Assembly: GCF_017591425.1 (NCBI RefSeq)
Contig: NW_024467119.1
Coordinates: forward strand, 79,600,894 to 79,664,893
Reading direction: 5' to 3'
DNA length: 64,000 nt
DNA from: Ochotona curzoniae
Lineage: Eukaryota; Chordata; Mammalia; Lagomorpha; Ochotonidae
The notes under the pieces are model-generated. The model had not been told where the DNA came from and did not search any database. It saw only the letters and a program-made list of their open reading frames with translations. Positions 31,632 through 42,250 of the stretch are shown piece by piece. Numbering within the stretch: position 1 is the first letter of the stretch; every line of letters starts with the position of its first letter. Made by a program: the position numbers and the translations under genes.

Positions 31632-31966
31632 ATTTTTTTAAGATTTCTTTATTTTTATTGCAAAGTCACATATACAGAGAGGAGGAGAGACAGAGAAAAA
31701 TATCTTCCGTCCAATTATTCACTCCCCAAATGACCGTAACAGCCAGTGCTGCGTTTATCCGAAGCCAGGAGCCAGGAACCTCTTCCAGGTCTCCCACACG
31801 CGTTCAGAGTCCCAAGGCTTTGGGTCATCCTCTACTATTGTGCCAGGCCACAAACAGGGAGCTGGATGGGAATTAGAGCTGCCAGGATTAGAACCGGCGC
31901 CCATATGGGATCCCGGCACATTCAAGGTGAGGACTTCAGCCGCTAGGCCACAGTGCCAGTTCCAGA
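31632..31966 (-). mobile_element. CSINE, young variant, minus
   Basis: TTTAAGATTTCTTTATTTTTATTGC start, CTTCCGTCCAATTATTCACTC, GGCGCCCATATGGGATCCC, CCGCTAGGCCACAGTGCCAG end. Close relative of the copy at 29897: both share CCAATTATTCACTCCCC. Confidence 0.93.
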
Positions 31967-32072
31967 CTTTTTAATTTCAAAATAAAATTAAAAATCACAT
32001 TTCCAGACCTCTCCTCATCTTGCATTATCAAATGAACCACTGATTCATTTCTTTTAAGAAGTTACTGGATAG

Positions 32073-32366
32073 GGACCAGAGTTGTGGCACAGCAGTTTAA
32101 GCTGCCTCTTGCTTTACTTGCATCACATTTCATAGCAGTAGTTTGAGTCTGACTGCTGCTTTTCTGATCCAGCTCCCTGTTGAGGCCTGTGGAAAGGCAT
32201 CAGAAAATGGCCCTGCCACTCAAGTAGGAGTCTTGGATTGAATTCCTGGTTCCTGGATTTACCTGGCCCAGTCCTGAGCATTGTGGTTATTTAGAGAAGT
32301 GAACCAGTGGCTGAAAGATCTCTTTCTCTATCTCAACCTCTCTCTCAAATAAATTAAAAGTTTTTT
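32073..32366 (+). mobile_element. CSINE, older type, plus
   Basis: AGTTGTGGCACAGCAGTTTAAG head, GTAGTTTGAGTCTGACTGCTGC, CTGATCCAGCTCCCTGTTGAGG and GAAGTGAACCAGTGGCTGAAAG, with the tail CAAATAAATTAAAAG. Confidence 0.87.
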
Positions 32367-32369
32367 AAA

Positions 32370-32470
32370 CTGAGAGATAAATTATAGTCTAATTATATAA
32401 TGAAATATTGCTTCCCAATAAAAAGAATGAACTACTGATATGCCCAATGACATGAATCAATTTTTTAAAA
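32370..32470 (+). mobile_element. Ancient L1 fragment, plus
   Basis: ATAATGAAATATTGCTTCCC and AATAAAAAGAATGAACTACTG then ATATGCCCAATGACATGAATC resemble the old L1 3' text TATTATGCAGCCATAAAAAGAATGAAGTACTGATA. Very short. Confidence 0.4.
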
Positions 32471-32867
32471 GATTTCACTCTAAGTTCTTGCCTCTTGCAG
32501 AGATGAGAATCCTAAGCAGAGACCGGAAATGAGCACAAATAGAATAGGACTTATTTAAAAGTAAGGGAATAAACAAGTGTTCACGTATGCATGTGGCCTA
32601 CCCTACACAGAAGTTCCCATTGCACATGGTTGCCCATGAAAGAGACAATGAGAGCAATGCCTTTCTGAGCTTGGTTAATGGCAAAAACAGACTGCTCTCC
32701 TATTCTCAGCCTCTTTTGTGAAGTGGAGTGGTACCTTAATAAGATGTAGGAATGGATTGGGCTTTTACATGTGCCCTTGTCCCAGATGACAGAGGTGCAG
32801 CCTGGGGAGGTTGGCAGTTGAAGAGTTAAGGTGGCATTGCAGAGTTCAAAAGATTCCACCCTGGAAT
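32471..32867. other. Unique sequence
   Basis: A minus-strand frame of 145 codons (32581-33018) runs through this stretch into the next SINE and is not supported as a gene. Confidence 0.35.
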
Positions 32868-33137
32868 GATGTAGTTTAGCAAGTGGATCTGCTGCCTTCA
32901 ACTCCACCATCCCATCAGGTGCTGGTTCATGTGTTGGCTGCTCCAGTTCTAATCCAACTCCCTGCTTATGGCCTGGGAAGACAGCGGAGGAAGTCCCAAC
33001 TGCTTGAGGCCCTGCCACTCACATGGCAAACCCAAACGAAGTTTCCAGCTCCTGGCTCCAGCTTGACCCAGTACTAGCCATTGTGGCTATCTGGGGGAGT
33101 GAACCAACCAGTGGATGAAAGATTTCTCTATGACTTT
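32868..33137 (+). mobile_element. CSINE, older type, plus, with tail grown into (GATA)n
   Basis: ATGTAGTTTAGCAAGTGGATC head, CATCAGGTGCTGGTTCATG, GGCCTGGGAAGACAGCGGAG and GGGGGAGTGAACCAACCAGTGG. Its tail is replaced by the microsatellite that follows. Confidence 0.83.

Positions 33138-33189
<52 letters not shown>
33138..33189 (+). repeat. (GATA)n microsatellite
   Basis: About 13 uninterrupted TAGA/GATA units, directly at the 3' end of the CSINE. Likely polymorphic. Confidence 0.98.
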
Positions 33190-33924
33190 ATCCTATCTCA
33201 CCTGAGCTTTAACTACCTGCCTCATTGCTCCCTGTCGGTCCAAGAAGAGGTCCAGTTATTCACATTTCCCCAAAGGAGCTCAGTTTTGTTAACTACAATC
33301 ACACTACTGTATCATCTCCTGGTGTGAGAATAAAGTTAGGGGTCAATCACTCTTTTCAAAATACCAGGAGACAACATGTTTTCCTTTTAGTTCACTGCTT
33401 CGTATGGTGGCAAATCACAGATCTGATAACGAATGCACCATGAGATGTTGAACTAAGTCAGTCAATTGGGACATCAGCTCTTCAGAAGGGTGAGGCAAAG
33501 CTCAGCTTGTGAGTAATTGAAGCTTCAGATTGCCAGGAGTTGGTGACTAAGAGGTTACTGTTTCGGATCAAGGGCAGAATTTTAATTAAATGATGAGCAT
33601 TCTCAAATTGCATGCAGCAATTTTCTGAACTGCATAATCCAATGGCTTCAAATTTTAAAATGGTGATGTCATCTCCTCATCTTTTAAAACAACATACATC
33701 TGCCTCTGTAATTATTTTGTGCATTATTTTTAATAGTAGCTACAGGCCAATGCCAAGGTCAGGACGCAAACCAACCCCGGCAATCTATGGGACAGCTTGG
33801 TCAGAGATGCACCCTGCATGGTTGAATGTTTTTGGTGGAATTCCCAGCAAGATCTCTCATGCTTCCTTAGGCACCACTTCTGGATCTTTTTCTTCATTCC
33901 ACTTCCAGACTGCCAAGGAGTTCA
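33190..33924. other. Unique sequence, no supported gene
   Basis: No repeat recognised. The frame of 120 codons at 33612-33974 runs into the next SINE and has no domain or splice support. Confidence 0.35.
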
Positions 33925-34155
33925 ATTATTTTTTAATAGATGTTATTTATATAAAAAACAGAGTGGAGGGATAGAGAGAGGGAGAAAAATTTTTCATCTG
34001 CTGATTCACCAGCCAAATAGTCACAATGATTGGAACTGAGAACAAAAACAGGAGCCAGGAGCTTCCTCCTGGTCCCCCAAGCCAGTGGCGGGACCCCAGG
34101 GACTTTGGCCATCCCCCCATGCTTGTGGCAGGATCCTAGGCACTTTGCCCACCCC
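33925..34155 (-). mobile_element. CSINE fragment, minus
   Basis: TTTTTAATAGATGTTATTTA, TTTTTCATCTGCTGATTCACC, GCCAGGAGCTTCCTCCTGG. Contains an imperfect internal duplication (GGCGGGACCCCAGGGACTTT / GGCAGGATCCTAGGCACTTT). The head is missing. Confidence 0.72.
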
Positions 34156-34765
34156 CTCTGCTCATATGGGCACCTGTTCAACTCTCAACTGCTCTACCTC
34201 AAGTTGTTCCTGCTGCTAATATGCCTAGGAAACCCACGCAAGATGCCCCTGTCACTCACAAACTGTGTGGGAGTTCTAGGTTTCTGGCTTCAGCCTGCCC
34301 ATAATCACAATCATTCAGGAAGTGAACCAGCAAAAGCAGCAAATGGGCTCCGGCTTGGTGGCCTAGCAGATCGAGTCCTCGGCTTGCATTGCCGGGATCC
34401 CATATGGGCACCAATTCTAATCCTGGTGGCCCTGCTTCCTATCCAGCTCTCTGTTTGTGGCCTGGAAAAGCAGTCGAGAATAGCCCAAAGCCTTGGGACC
34501 CTGCAGTCACATGGGGGGATCTGGAGGGGTTTCCTGGCTCCTGGCTTCAGATAGGCGCAGCTCCAGCCATTGCAGCTGCTTGGAGGGTGGATCAGTGGAC
34601 AGAGGATCTTCTTCTCTGTCTCTGCTCCTCTCTGTATATCTGACTTCCAATAAGAAATAAAATAAATCTTAAAAACAATAAATAAATAAAAGCAGCAAAT
34701 GGAAAATCTCTGCTCTCTCCCCTTCTTTCTCTGTGACTTACCTTTTAAATAAATAAATCTTTAAA
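34156..34765 (+). mobile_element. Older CSINE, plus, split by a younger CSINE
   Basis: First part 34156-34346 (CTCATATGGGCACCTGTTC, CCTGCTGCTAATATGCCTAGG, CAGGAAGTGAACCAGC). Remainder 34688-34765 (GGAAAATCTCTGCTCTCTCC ... CCTTTTAAATAAATAAATC). Confidence 0.85.
34347..34687 (+). mobile_element. CSINE, young variant, nested, plus
   Basis: The exact 15-bp duplication AAAAGCAGCAAATGG is at 34332-34346 and 34688-34702. Landmarks are GGCTTGGTGGCCTAGCAG, GGGATCCCATATGGGCACC, GGAGGGTGGATCAGTGGAC and AATAAAATAAATCTT. Confidence 0.96.
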
Positions 34766-34874
34766 GCAGAAAGAGTTCTATCTATTGAGAACAAGGATAG
34801 AATCTGAGGTGTGTTTAGTGAAAGATAATTCTAGGATTCATCTTCTAATGTGTTGGCAGGAAAGCAAGAACCTT

Positions 34875-35000
34875 GAACCCGTCGTAAGAGACAGGTTGCC
34901 CAATTCTGCGACTGTCTTACCATACAACTCTGGGCAAATCATTTAAATTTGAAAAGCATTGTTTTTTCCCAAATGAAAAATGAAGCTATATGGTCAAATT
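34875..35000 (+). mobile_element. MIR fragment, plus
   Basis: ACTCTGGGCAAATCATTTAAATTTG then TTTTTCCCAAATGAAAAATG matches the MIR core GACCTTGGGCAAGTTACTTAACC ... TTTCCTCATCTGTAAAATG. Confidence 0.55.
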
Positions 35001-35684
35001 ACCTAAGAAAAATGTTGCATTTTAGAAATTTTATGACTTATTTTGAAACAACGAAAATTTCTGGGTGAAATTTAATCGTTGTTTGGATCTTTTCCCTGGT
35101 TTGTGTATTCACCTCATTAGAATGAGAGCCACACCACTGTCTTGGACATCTAAAATGCTCTTTAGTGGCCTTCAGCCAGCTGTTTGGGTTTTTCTTTGTT
35201 TTTTCCGTTTTACTCTGGGAAACATCTCGGGCCCCCTCCCCGCCCCCACCGCCCCAACCCCACCGGATTGTCCTTCACACCCCTCCCCTTCTGAAGGCAC
35301 TGTAGTTTAGAAAGAGCCTGGCTTCCATGCCCACAGGCAGGATGACTTTGGGAAATTAATTCAACTCGCAGACTGGAGTCCTGGCTCCCAGGTGACTGTG
35401 TGGGCGCTGAGTGCGGTCGGCATGGGACAGCCTAACCCGCAGCTCCCACTCACCGCACATCCGTCTCCTTAGCTCTCCTCATCGGCTGCTCTGGTTCTCC
35501 CTGCCTTGGTTGGGGGTGCAGGGGCAGTGCCCGACTAGACGGAGCCGATGGATCTTCTTTTTGAAACTCCTCAGTAAACTTGTCGGATGACCGCCCGAGG
35601 AAGAGTCCCAATGTGCTCAAAGCTTATAGGAGCTTCGGATTTTGATTTTTGTTGTTATTGTTCTTGTTTTTCAGAAACACATGT
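35001..35684. other. Unique sequence, CpG-richer, with a C-rich block
   Basis: 35200-35620 is noticeably richer in CpG than the rest of the window (GGTCGGCATGGG, CCGCACATCCGTC, GACGGAGCCGATGG, GTCGGATGACCGCCCGAGG). It starts with the C-runs at 35231-35264. No frame, TATA box or donor supports a gene, so a distal regulatory element is as likely as anything else. Confidence 0.4.
35231..35264 (-). promoter_or_regulatory. Potential G-quadruplex (minus) / i-motif (plus)
   Basis: Plus-strand runs CCCCC, CCCC, CCCCC, CCCC, CCCC and CCCC are separated by 1-4 bases, so the minus strand has six G-runs with short loops. Confidence 0.55.
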
Positions 35685-36003
35685 TCGGCACAATGGTTAA
35701 TAGGCTGCTTGGGATCTACATCCCATATCAGCGTATCTGGTCTCCGGACCGGGCTGTGTTTCCAATTCCTGCTTCCCGGGTAGCAGCAGGTGGTGGCTCA
35801 AGTTGCTGGGTCCCTGCCCCTTGTAGAGAAAATCCAGATTAAGTCTCCAGTCCCTGACCAGCCTGTCCTGGCCCCTGCTGTGGTGTGGACCAGCCGTGGT
35901 CATGTGGGGAGTGTTCCAACAGATAAAAGATCAATAGATTGAAGATCATCTCTCTCTCTCTCTCTCCCTCCCTGTATGTATGCATATGTGTCTCCTGTCA
36001 AAG
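35685..36003 (+). mobile_element. CSINE, older type, plus
   Basis: TTCGGCACAATGGTTAATAGG head, CCCATATCAGCGTATCTGG, CCTGCTTCCCGGGTAGCAGC, GGTGGCTCAAGTTGCTGGG and a TC tract. The usual A-rich tail is missing. Confidence 0.83.
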
Positions 36004-36014
36004 TTTTTCAATGC

Positions 36015-37045
36015 TTTAAAAGTGTTTTAAAAATGTAATTGATTGAAGTAAAATTAATGTCAGCAGCTCTAATCACTATAAAGGACCCAGTGTTGCTTAG
36101 TACATTTGTAAGTGTTATACAGCTAGCTACCAACTCCATCGAGTTCCAGAACATTCCTAATGCCACAAACCAAAGCTCCATCACCACTGAGTAGTTTCTA
36201 ACTGATCTCCCCTCCCCCTGGGCAGCCACTGATCTTCTTCCTGGGCTTATGGTTAAGCTGGATATTTTGATATAATCGGAACCGCACAATAGCTGACCCT
36301 CTGGGTTTGGCTTTCTCCGCTGAGCATAACATCATAGGAGTTCATCACTGCTCTTGGGGCATCTGTTGGCACTTCATTCTTCCTATGGCTGAGGCTTACT
36401 AGACAGCATGTGTACACCGTGGTTGGTGCACTCACCTGTCGGTGGGCATTTAGGCACTTTCCCTCACAGCTGTGTGACTAGCGCTGACTGAGCCTGCTGC
36501 TCAAACATGCGCTTGAATCTTTGCTTGTAGTTCTTTAGGACGTATGTCCAGGAGTAGAATTGTTGGGTCATAGTGTGTCATTTTGTTTAATCTCTTAACT
36601 CTGAAACTGTTTTCCAGAACATTCACAGAATAATGTTTTAGTGCCTCCATGTCCTTTTTAGAAGGCACTTCTGTCTTTTTAAATGGCAGTGAAGTGACAC
36701 CTCACTGATGTTCATTTCATTTCCCTGATCACTAACGTTCAGCGTCTTTTCATCTGCTTGTTAACCACTCACACACACACACGTCTTTTTAAAAATTATC
36801 CATTTAAAAACTTTGAAGTTTTAAAAATTAGATTGTATTTTTGTTGTTGAGTTGTAAGCATGTTTAAGTATATTTTGGATATTAGAACCTTAGCAAATAT
36901 ATGTTTTGCAAATATTTTCTCCTATCAGTAGATACTGAAAAAATACCAAACCTCTGTACAATGTCCTTTGATACACAAAAGTTTTTTCATTTTGAAGAAG
37001 TCCAATTGTCTATTCTCTTTCATTGCTAATGCATTGAGCATCTGA
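36015..37045 (-). mobile_element. Ancient L1M 3' region, minus
   Basis: Read on the plus strand it gives the well-known reverse complement of the old L1 3' region: GAGTTCCAGAACATTCC, GAGTAGAATTGTTGGGTCATAG, CATTTCCCTGATCACTAACG, TTTTTGTTGTTGAGTTGTAAG, GATATTAGAACCTTAGCAAATATATG, TTTGCAAATATTTTCTCC and GATACACAAAAGTTTTTTC. It is interrupted by a small CA run at 36770-36782. Nothing of ORF2 remains. Confidence 0.85.
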
Positions 37046-37054
37046 AATTCTTTT

Positions 37055-37342
37055 CTAAAGAATTTTGTTGATTTGAAAGACAAAGTGATGGAGACAGACA
37101 CCACAGACCCCTGATTATTGGTTTACTCACCACTTGCCTGCCATAGCCAGGAATGGCCAGACTGAGTCTGGAGGCAGGAACTCCATGAAAGTCTCCAACA
37201 TGGCGACAGGGACCCAAGCCATCACCTACTGCCTCCCAGGGTGTGCATCAGCAGGATGTTGGAATTGGAAACAGCCAGGATGTGAACCAAATACAGGCAT
37301 CCCAAGCAGTGTCTTCATCACTGTGCCAAATGCCCACCCCCT
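37055..37342 (-). mobile_element. CSINE, oldest type (CSINE3-like), minus
   Basis: TTGTTGATTTGAAAGACAAAG, CACCTACTGCCTCCCAGGGTG, CATCAGCAGGATGTTGGAATTG, CATCCCAAGCAGTGTCTTC and CCAAATGCCCACCCC. It joins directly to the L1 end. Confidence 0.88.
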
Positions 37343-37660
37343 AAAGCTTTTTTTTTAATGGCAGGATCTTAATACTTTAGACAAAAACTAAACTCTTTGC
37401 AGCAGCTATGTCTTGAAATCTAAATTAATGAGACTTGAGGTATGACAATTTTTTTGGAATCATTAAGAAAACAGAGAGAGATCAAAAAGAGTTTCTCATA
37501 CTATTTGGAAAGAATGCCAGAGGAATTTTACTTTATGTAAACTAAATATCAGTGACAGATCATGAATGTTTTAAAATAAATAACAATATTTGCATCACCG
37601 CTAAAAATTTTTTCTGAGGTGAAGGAAATGAACAGACATTAAAAAAAAAAAAAGATTCAG
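37343..37660. other. AT-rich unique sequence
   Basis: No gene or repeat recognised; ends at an A13 run near 37640. Confidence 0.35.
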
Positions 37661-38815
37661 ATGGCTAACAGACATATGATAGCCATCAAGGAGATACAAG
37701 TGAAAACCACATTGAGGTACTAACTCCAGTGAGATTGGCTTACATTCAGAACTCTACCAACAACACCTGCTAGCATGGATGTGGGGATAAAGGTACCCTC
37801 CTTCACTGCTGGTGGGAGTGTAGACCAGTACTATCACTATGGACATCAGTATGGAGAGTGCTTAGAGACTTGCAAATAAACCTGCCATATGACCCAGCTA
37901 TTCTGCTCCTTGGAATATACCCAGAGGAAATGAAAACTGCATATGAGAAGGGGATCTCTAATCTTATATTTACAGGAGCACAATCAACAGTAGGAGACGT
38001 GGAAACAATCCAGATGCCCATCCAGAGAGGGATACTACTCAGTCATGAAAAGAATGAGATTAGACCATTTGCAACTAGATGGTCCCAACTAAGATCATTA
38101 CGCTCAGTAAAATAAGTCAATCCCAAAAGGAAAAATACCATACATTCTAATATAAAAAAAGATCATGCAAATTATAAGTTCAATAGCCCTTTCCATACTG
38201 TTTTTACTGCATCCCATTTGTTTTGAGGTTTTTAAATTTCATTTTCATTTCTTCCAAATGGTTTCTTTTCTCTTGTTTAAATCATCGCTGGCTCATGGAT
38301 TGCACGGTGACATCATTTTACCCAAGAGACTTTTGTGTTTCCTTTTCGTCACCCATGTGTTGGTTATTCAGTGGCACACTTTTTCAACTTCATGGTGCTG
38401 TAATTTTTTTGTTTTGTTGTTGTTAACTTCATACCTGTTGCTGACTTTGTTTTGTGGCTTCTCATTTAAGGGAATGTATAGTGATGGTATAGTAGAGACT
38501 ACCATATCCAGATGTGAAGAAACAATGCAATATGCATCCCTACTTCCAAATCAAACATGGACTCCCAATGAAACTGTTGGACATATCTAGACAATGCGAT
38601 GCTGGACTGTCTGTACCAGCAATGTGGGGCACACTTAAATAACAGACTGATTGAATCATGACTCCTTATGAAGGACTATACTATTGTAATAATACAGGGA
38701 AAATCAGTCAGAGGGTGGGAATTTGGGAATCTGGTGAAATCCCAAGCCCTATGGAATTTACCATACAATTCAAAATTTTAAAAAATTCAAAAAATTTTTA
38801 AAAAGAAGTAAGAGA
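37661..38815 (+). mobile_element. Lagomorph L1, 3' region, plus, 5'-truncated
   Basis: Blocks in order: AAGGAGATACAAGTGAAAACC, CTTCACTGCTGGTGGGAGTG, CATATGACCCAGCTATTCTGC, GGAATATACCCAGAGGAAATG, CAATCCAGATGCCCATCC and TACTACTCAGTCATGAAAAG, then a later 3' part with CCAATGAAACTGTTGG and TGGTGAAATCCCAAGCCC, ending TACCATACAATTCAAAATTTT. The C-terminal frame is broken by stops. No 5' part, so not mobile. Confidence 0.8.
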
Positions 38816-38827
38816 AAGTTTAAAATT

Positions 38828-39040
38828 TCGTTTTGAGAGACAGAGGCAGACAGATGCTCTATCAACTGGTTCCTTCCCCATATAACTACGAGGTCAAGTC
38901 AGGGCCAGGAAATACAGTTCTCCCACATAGATGGTAAGGACCAATTATCCAAACAATCATCACTGCCCCCCGGGGTCTACGTCAGCAAGAATGAACATGA
39001 ATATTCCAATTTGGGATGTTGATATCATCTTGTAATCAAT
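38828..39040 (-). mobile_element. CSINE3-like fragment, minus
   Basis: TTTGAGAGACAGAGGCAGAC, CTATCAACTGGTTCC, CATCACTGCCCCCCGGGGTC, CAGCAAGAATGAACATG. Highly diverged. Confidence 0.6.
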
Positions 39041-39427
39041 GAAAAGGTATTAATAGAAAGTTTGTGAGAAATTAGCATATTTTAACTTTTTTTGTTTCTC
39101 TACTAGTTGAAACTGATAACTACCCGTGCTTCCCTTTATAAATGAGAATATCCCAAACTATAATGATTATATTTACTCAAAGTTCAAATGTCTATAATTT
39201 ATGCAATGCCACACAATCAACTAAATAGCTCTTAACTTTTTTTTCCATCAGAGTATTATTTGGAAATCATATAAAGAGGGGAAAAAGCCACATTGCATTT
39301 TTTGATTCTTGATTATTGCCACAGGGCATCAAAATGTTAAGCTGATATAGAAGCTTTGAAAGCCACATTCAACTAAGTTCAGGCAACAGAAAGAAGCTTT
39401 GCAATTCTTCCTTTGTCTTTTTTTTTT
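39041..39427. other. AT-rich unique sequence
   Basis: No gene or repeat recognised. Confidence 0.35.
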
Positions 39428-39618
39428 TTAAGTATTTATTTATTTGAAAGGCAGATTTTTACAGAAGAAGAGATGAAGCCAGGAGCCGTCTCTGGGTTTC
39501 CCAGGCCACAAGCAGGGAGCTGAATTGGAAGTAGAACAGCCAGGACTAGAACCAGTGTCCGTGTGGCATGCCGACACTGCAAGGCAGGGAATTAGCCTGT
39601 GTCATGGCACTGGCCTCG
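39428..39618 (-). mobile_element. CSINE, internally deleted, minus
   Basis: TTTAAGTATTTATTTATTTG is followed by AGAAGAGATGAAGCCAGGAGCC, with the GATCTTCC...CCCAAGTGG segment missing. Then TTTCCCAGGCCACAAGCAG and a normal head end (GTCATGGCACTGGCCTC). Confidence 0.85.
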
Positions 39619-39747
39619 GTCCTTCCTTTTTCTTGCAAGTCTGAGTTATGCTGAAATATTCTGCTATGTTTACATGCATGTGATCAAGAAGGTGTGTATT
39701 TCAAAAAGGAAGGTGTGCAGGTCACTGATTTTCTCTTTTGTTTGTTT

Positions 39748-39902
39748 GTTTAAGATTTACTTACTGAAAGGCAGAGGTAGAAGCAGAGAAATGACAGTTC
39801 TTCCATCTACTGGTCCAGTCTGCAAATGGCCACAATGGACGGTCTGGAGCTCCATCTGGAGGTCTTCCATGTGGAGAGCAGGGGCCAGAAGTAGACGACT
39901 GG
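39748..39902 (-). mobile_element. CSINE fragment, minus
   Basis: TTTAAGATTTACTTACTGAAAG, GTTCTTCCATCTACTGG, TCTGCAAATGGCCACAATGG and GAGCTCCATCTGGAGGTC. The head half is absent. Confidence 0.7.
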
Positions 39903-40039
39903 GGTGACAACAAACCAATAAGCTTCGTGTAGCAAAGCAAACAGCCTACAGAAGGAAAAGGCAACCTGTGCAATGAGAGAAACTGTTCCTGCCCTGTGCT
40001 CCTCACACGAGGCTCACAGCCAGCCTAGGTAAGGAACTT

Positions 40040-41000
40040 AGATTACTCAATTAAGAAATGGGAAAAGAGCATTTCTCAAAAGACACGCAAGCGTCCAAAT
40101 AGCTAACCTGTCAATGAAAAGATGTCCCACATTACTGATCGTTAGGAAAATGCAAGTCAAAATCACAATGGGATAGCACCTCCTTACTAGGATGCTTATT
40201 AAAGAAAAGACAAAAAAGCAACAAAAGGTGTTGAGGCTATCCTATAGATTGGTGGAAATGTAAATTAGTACCACTGATAACATAAGGAAAACAGCACAGA
40301 GAATATTCAAAAAATTAAAAATAGGCAGTGGTGTTATTGAGCAAATATTCAGAGGGCAATGAGATAAGTCTATCAAAAAATCTGCATATCCATGTTTACT
40401 GTGGTACTATTTACAACAGTCAACACATGGAATCAAGTGTCCATCAAGATGAAAGACTAGGGCCTGGCATTATGGCGTGAAGGGTATAACCAGTGTCTGC
40501 AACATCGAGATCCCACCTATGGGGTCGGATTGGTGTCCTGGCTGCTCCATTTCCAACCCAGTTCCTTGCTGGTGTCCTGGAAAAGCTGTAGAAGATAGCC
40601 TAGGAGTGCTCAGGTCCCAGCCACCCACATGGAAAACTGGAAACAAGTTCCTGGCTCCTGGCTTTTGCCTGGCCAGCCCAGCCCACTGTGGCCATTTGTG
40701 GAGTGAACCAGAGAACAGACACCTCTTTCTCTCTCTTTCTCTCTCTCTCTCTTGCCCTAATATGTGTGTGTGTGTGTGTGTATACGCATGTCCCTCTGTC
40801 TATATAACTCTGACTTTCAAATAAAGAAGTAAATCATTTTTTAGAAAAAATAATTGAAAGGAAAAAGATTATATGGTGCATACACACAAGGAAATACTGT
40901 TCCCTCATCAAAAAAAATTGAAACCCTATCATTTGCCACCAGGTTAAATTTGGAAGACATTACGCTAAATGTATGAACCGTCTCTGTTGTTTTGCCTTTC
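40040..41000 (+). mobile_element. Ancient L1M 3' region, plus, split by a CSINE
   Basis: First part 40040-40452: GGGAAAAGAGCATTTCTC, ATGTCCCACATTACTGATCG, GGAAAATGCAAGTCAAAATC and CAACACATGGAATCAAGTGTCC. After the SINE at 40453-40850 it resumes with GAAACCCTATCATTTGCCACC, GGAAGACATTACGCTAAATG. The same L1 text is continuous across the gap. Confidence 0.78.
40453..40850 (+). mobile_element. CSINE, older type, plus, with (TC)n and (TG)n in the tail
   Basis: GGGCCTGGCATTATGGCG head, CAGTTCCTTGCTGGTGTCC, CACATGGAAAACTGGAAAC and GAGTGAACCAGAGAACAGAC. The pyrimidine tract is followed by TG at 40763-40781 and ACTTTCAAATAAAGAAG, making this copy longer than usual. Confidence 0.85.
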
Positions 41001-42061
41001 AAATAAATATTTTTTTTCTTCAATTACATTAAAACATTAATAAACAACAACAAAAAAGAGCACCTGATTGCAGCCTGCCCAGGGCTGTAATTTTGGCCTG
41101 ACTTTCTGAAAGGGCTTGTCCTAAAGCTGGACCACCAATAATACACCCTGGTGTCTACTTTCTCCCTGCATGAGCGTATGATGTGCTGCCTTAGGTAAAT
41201 ACAAACCCAAGTGACAGTTTGATGCAGAGGTTCATATTTGCTTTTCTTTGGGAATGGCACCACTGTCTGGAAAGTTTTGATGTGATCTGGGATCTCCCAG
41301 CAATCTTTTCAGGTTTCCTTTTTCCTTTCTAATGTCAGGGACAGATTGCGCCCTCCCATGTCTCCTACTCAGAACTTTGAATGTTGCGTGATAGTCTAAG
41401 TCCCATGTCTATGAATCAACGAATAAGTCACTGATTTTCATCCCACCCCCACTTATTCTCCTTTCAAGAAATGAGGTATGATTTAATCAGTTAATCTGGT
41501 TTGAACCCCAAACCTAGTGAGGACTAAAAGTTGGATTTGAGGGGCATCAGACAAGGGAGACCAAGGTGGTCAGTGTCATGCCCTGCTCTCTCCATAGAGC
41601 CCCATCAATGCCTGCCTCGTTTAGTGCATGGATCTAGAGCTTTCTCCTGGACTCCTGGAAGCTAAGTACTTCCCTGTAAAAGAATACACCTGCTCAGTGT
41701 GCATGGAAAAGGAAAGCAGATGCAGTAGGTGTGTGGGATGGGAGGGGAAATATTTGACCGGGGGTGGGGGAGATTGTGGGAGGGGAATCTCCAGTAAACA
41801 TCACTGGAGTTGGAAACCAGACTCAGAATTCTAGAGCAGGATCCAGGCTTGAGACATGCTTAAGGGAGTTAGCCTTGCCTGGGTGGTTATAAAAAACAGT
41901 CAGAAAAAAAGAAAACATCGGGGTTGAAGAAAAGACATCAGCCCTTCCTATTCAGAGTCCCTCAATCCCTGTCTCCCCTCATCAGAATGAAACACAATAT
42001 CTTCAGCCAACAAAGCCCCAAAAGGCTGGTCATTGGCTCTCCTTGTCCTCTGACACAGCAG
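41001..42061. other. Unique sequence upstream of the candidate promoter
   Basis: No repeat recognised. GGGGGTGGGGGAGATTGTGG near 41760 is a G-rich stretch. A TATA-like GGTTATAAAAAAC lies near 41885. Confidence 0.4.
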
Positions 42062-42250
42062 CCCCGCCCCTTTGGCTTGGCCTCGTAGCTGTTTAGATTT
42101 TTATAAAGGCCACCCTTGAACTCAGCAGCCTGATGTCTTATAATGGGCCTGATTGTCTGACAGCTGCCTGCGGGGCGCTGGGAGTCCAAGATTGGAGGAG
42201 GAGGCTGGGGCCGCTCTTGGATGCCCAGGATTGGCCATTATGGACCTCAG
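42062..42250 (+). promoter_or_regulatory. Candidate promoter and first exon, unidentified gene
   Basis: Seen: a GC box CCCCGCCCC at 42062-42070, a TATA box TTTATAAAG at 42100-42108, and 25-30 bases later a plausible start near 42130. The transcript would hold an E-box CAGCTG at 42161-42166 and end at a perfect donor CAG/GTAAGG (42250/42251). Two ATGs exist. The one at 42133 has a poor context but stays open to the donor for 39 codons, ending in phase 1. The one at 42240 has a good context (ATTATGG, A at -3, G at +4) and gives only MDL before the donor. GTTTAGATTTTTATAAAG is also a loose MEF2-like A/T element. The region is free of repeats. A strong-looking acceptor (TTTTTTTCTTCCTCCCAG) lies only 45 bases on, too close for a normal intron. 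The gene is unknown. Confidence 0.35.

Noticed and set aside
32581..33018. Open frame of 145 codons, minus
   Set aside because: About a third of it is reverse CSINE sequence.
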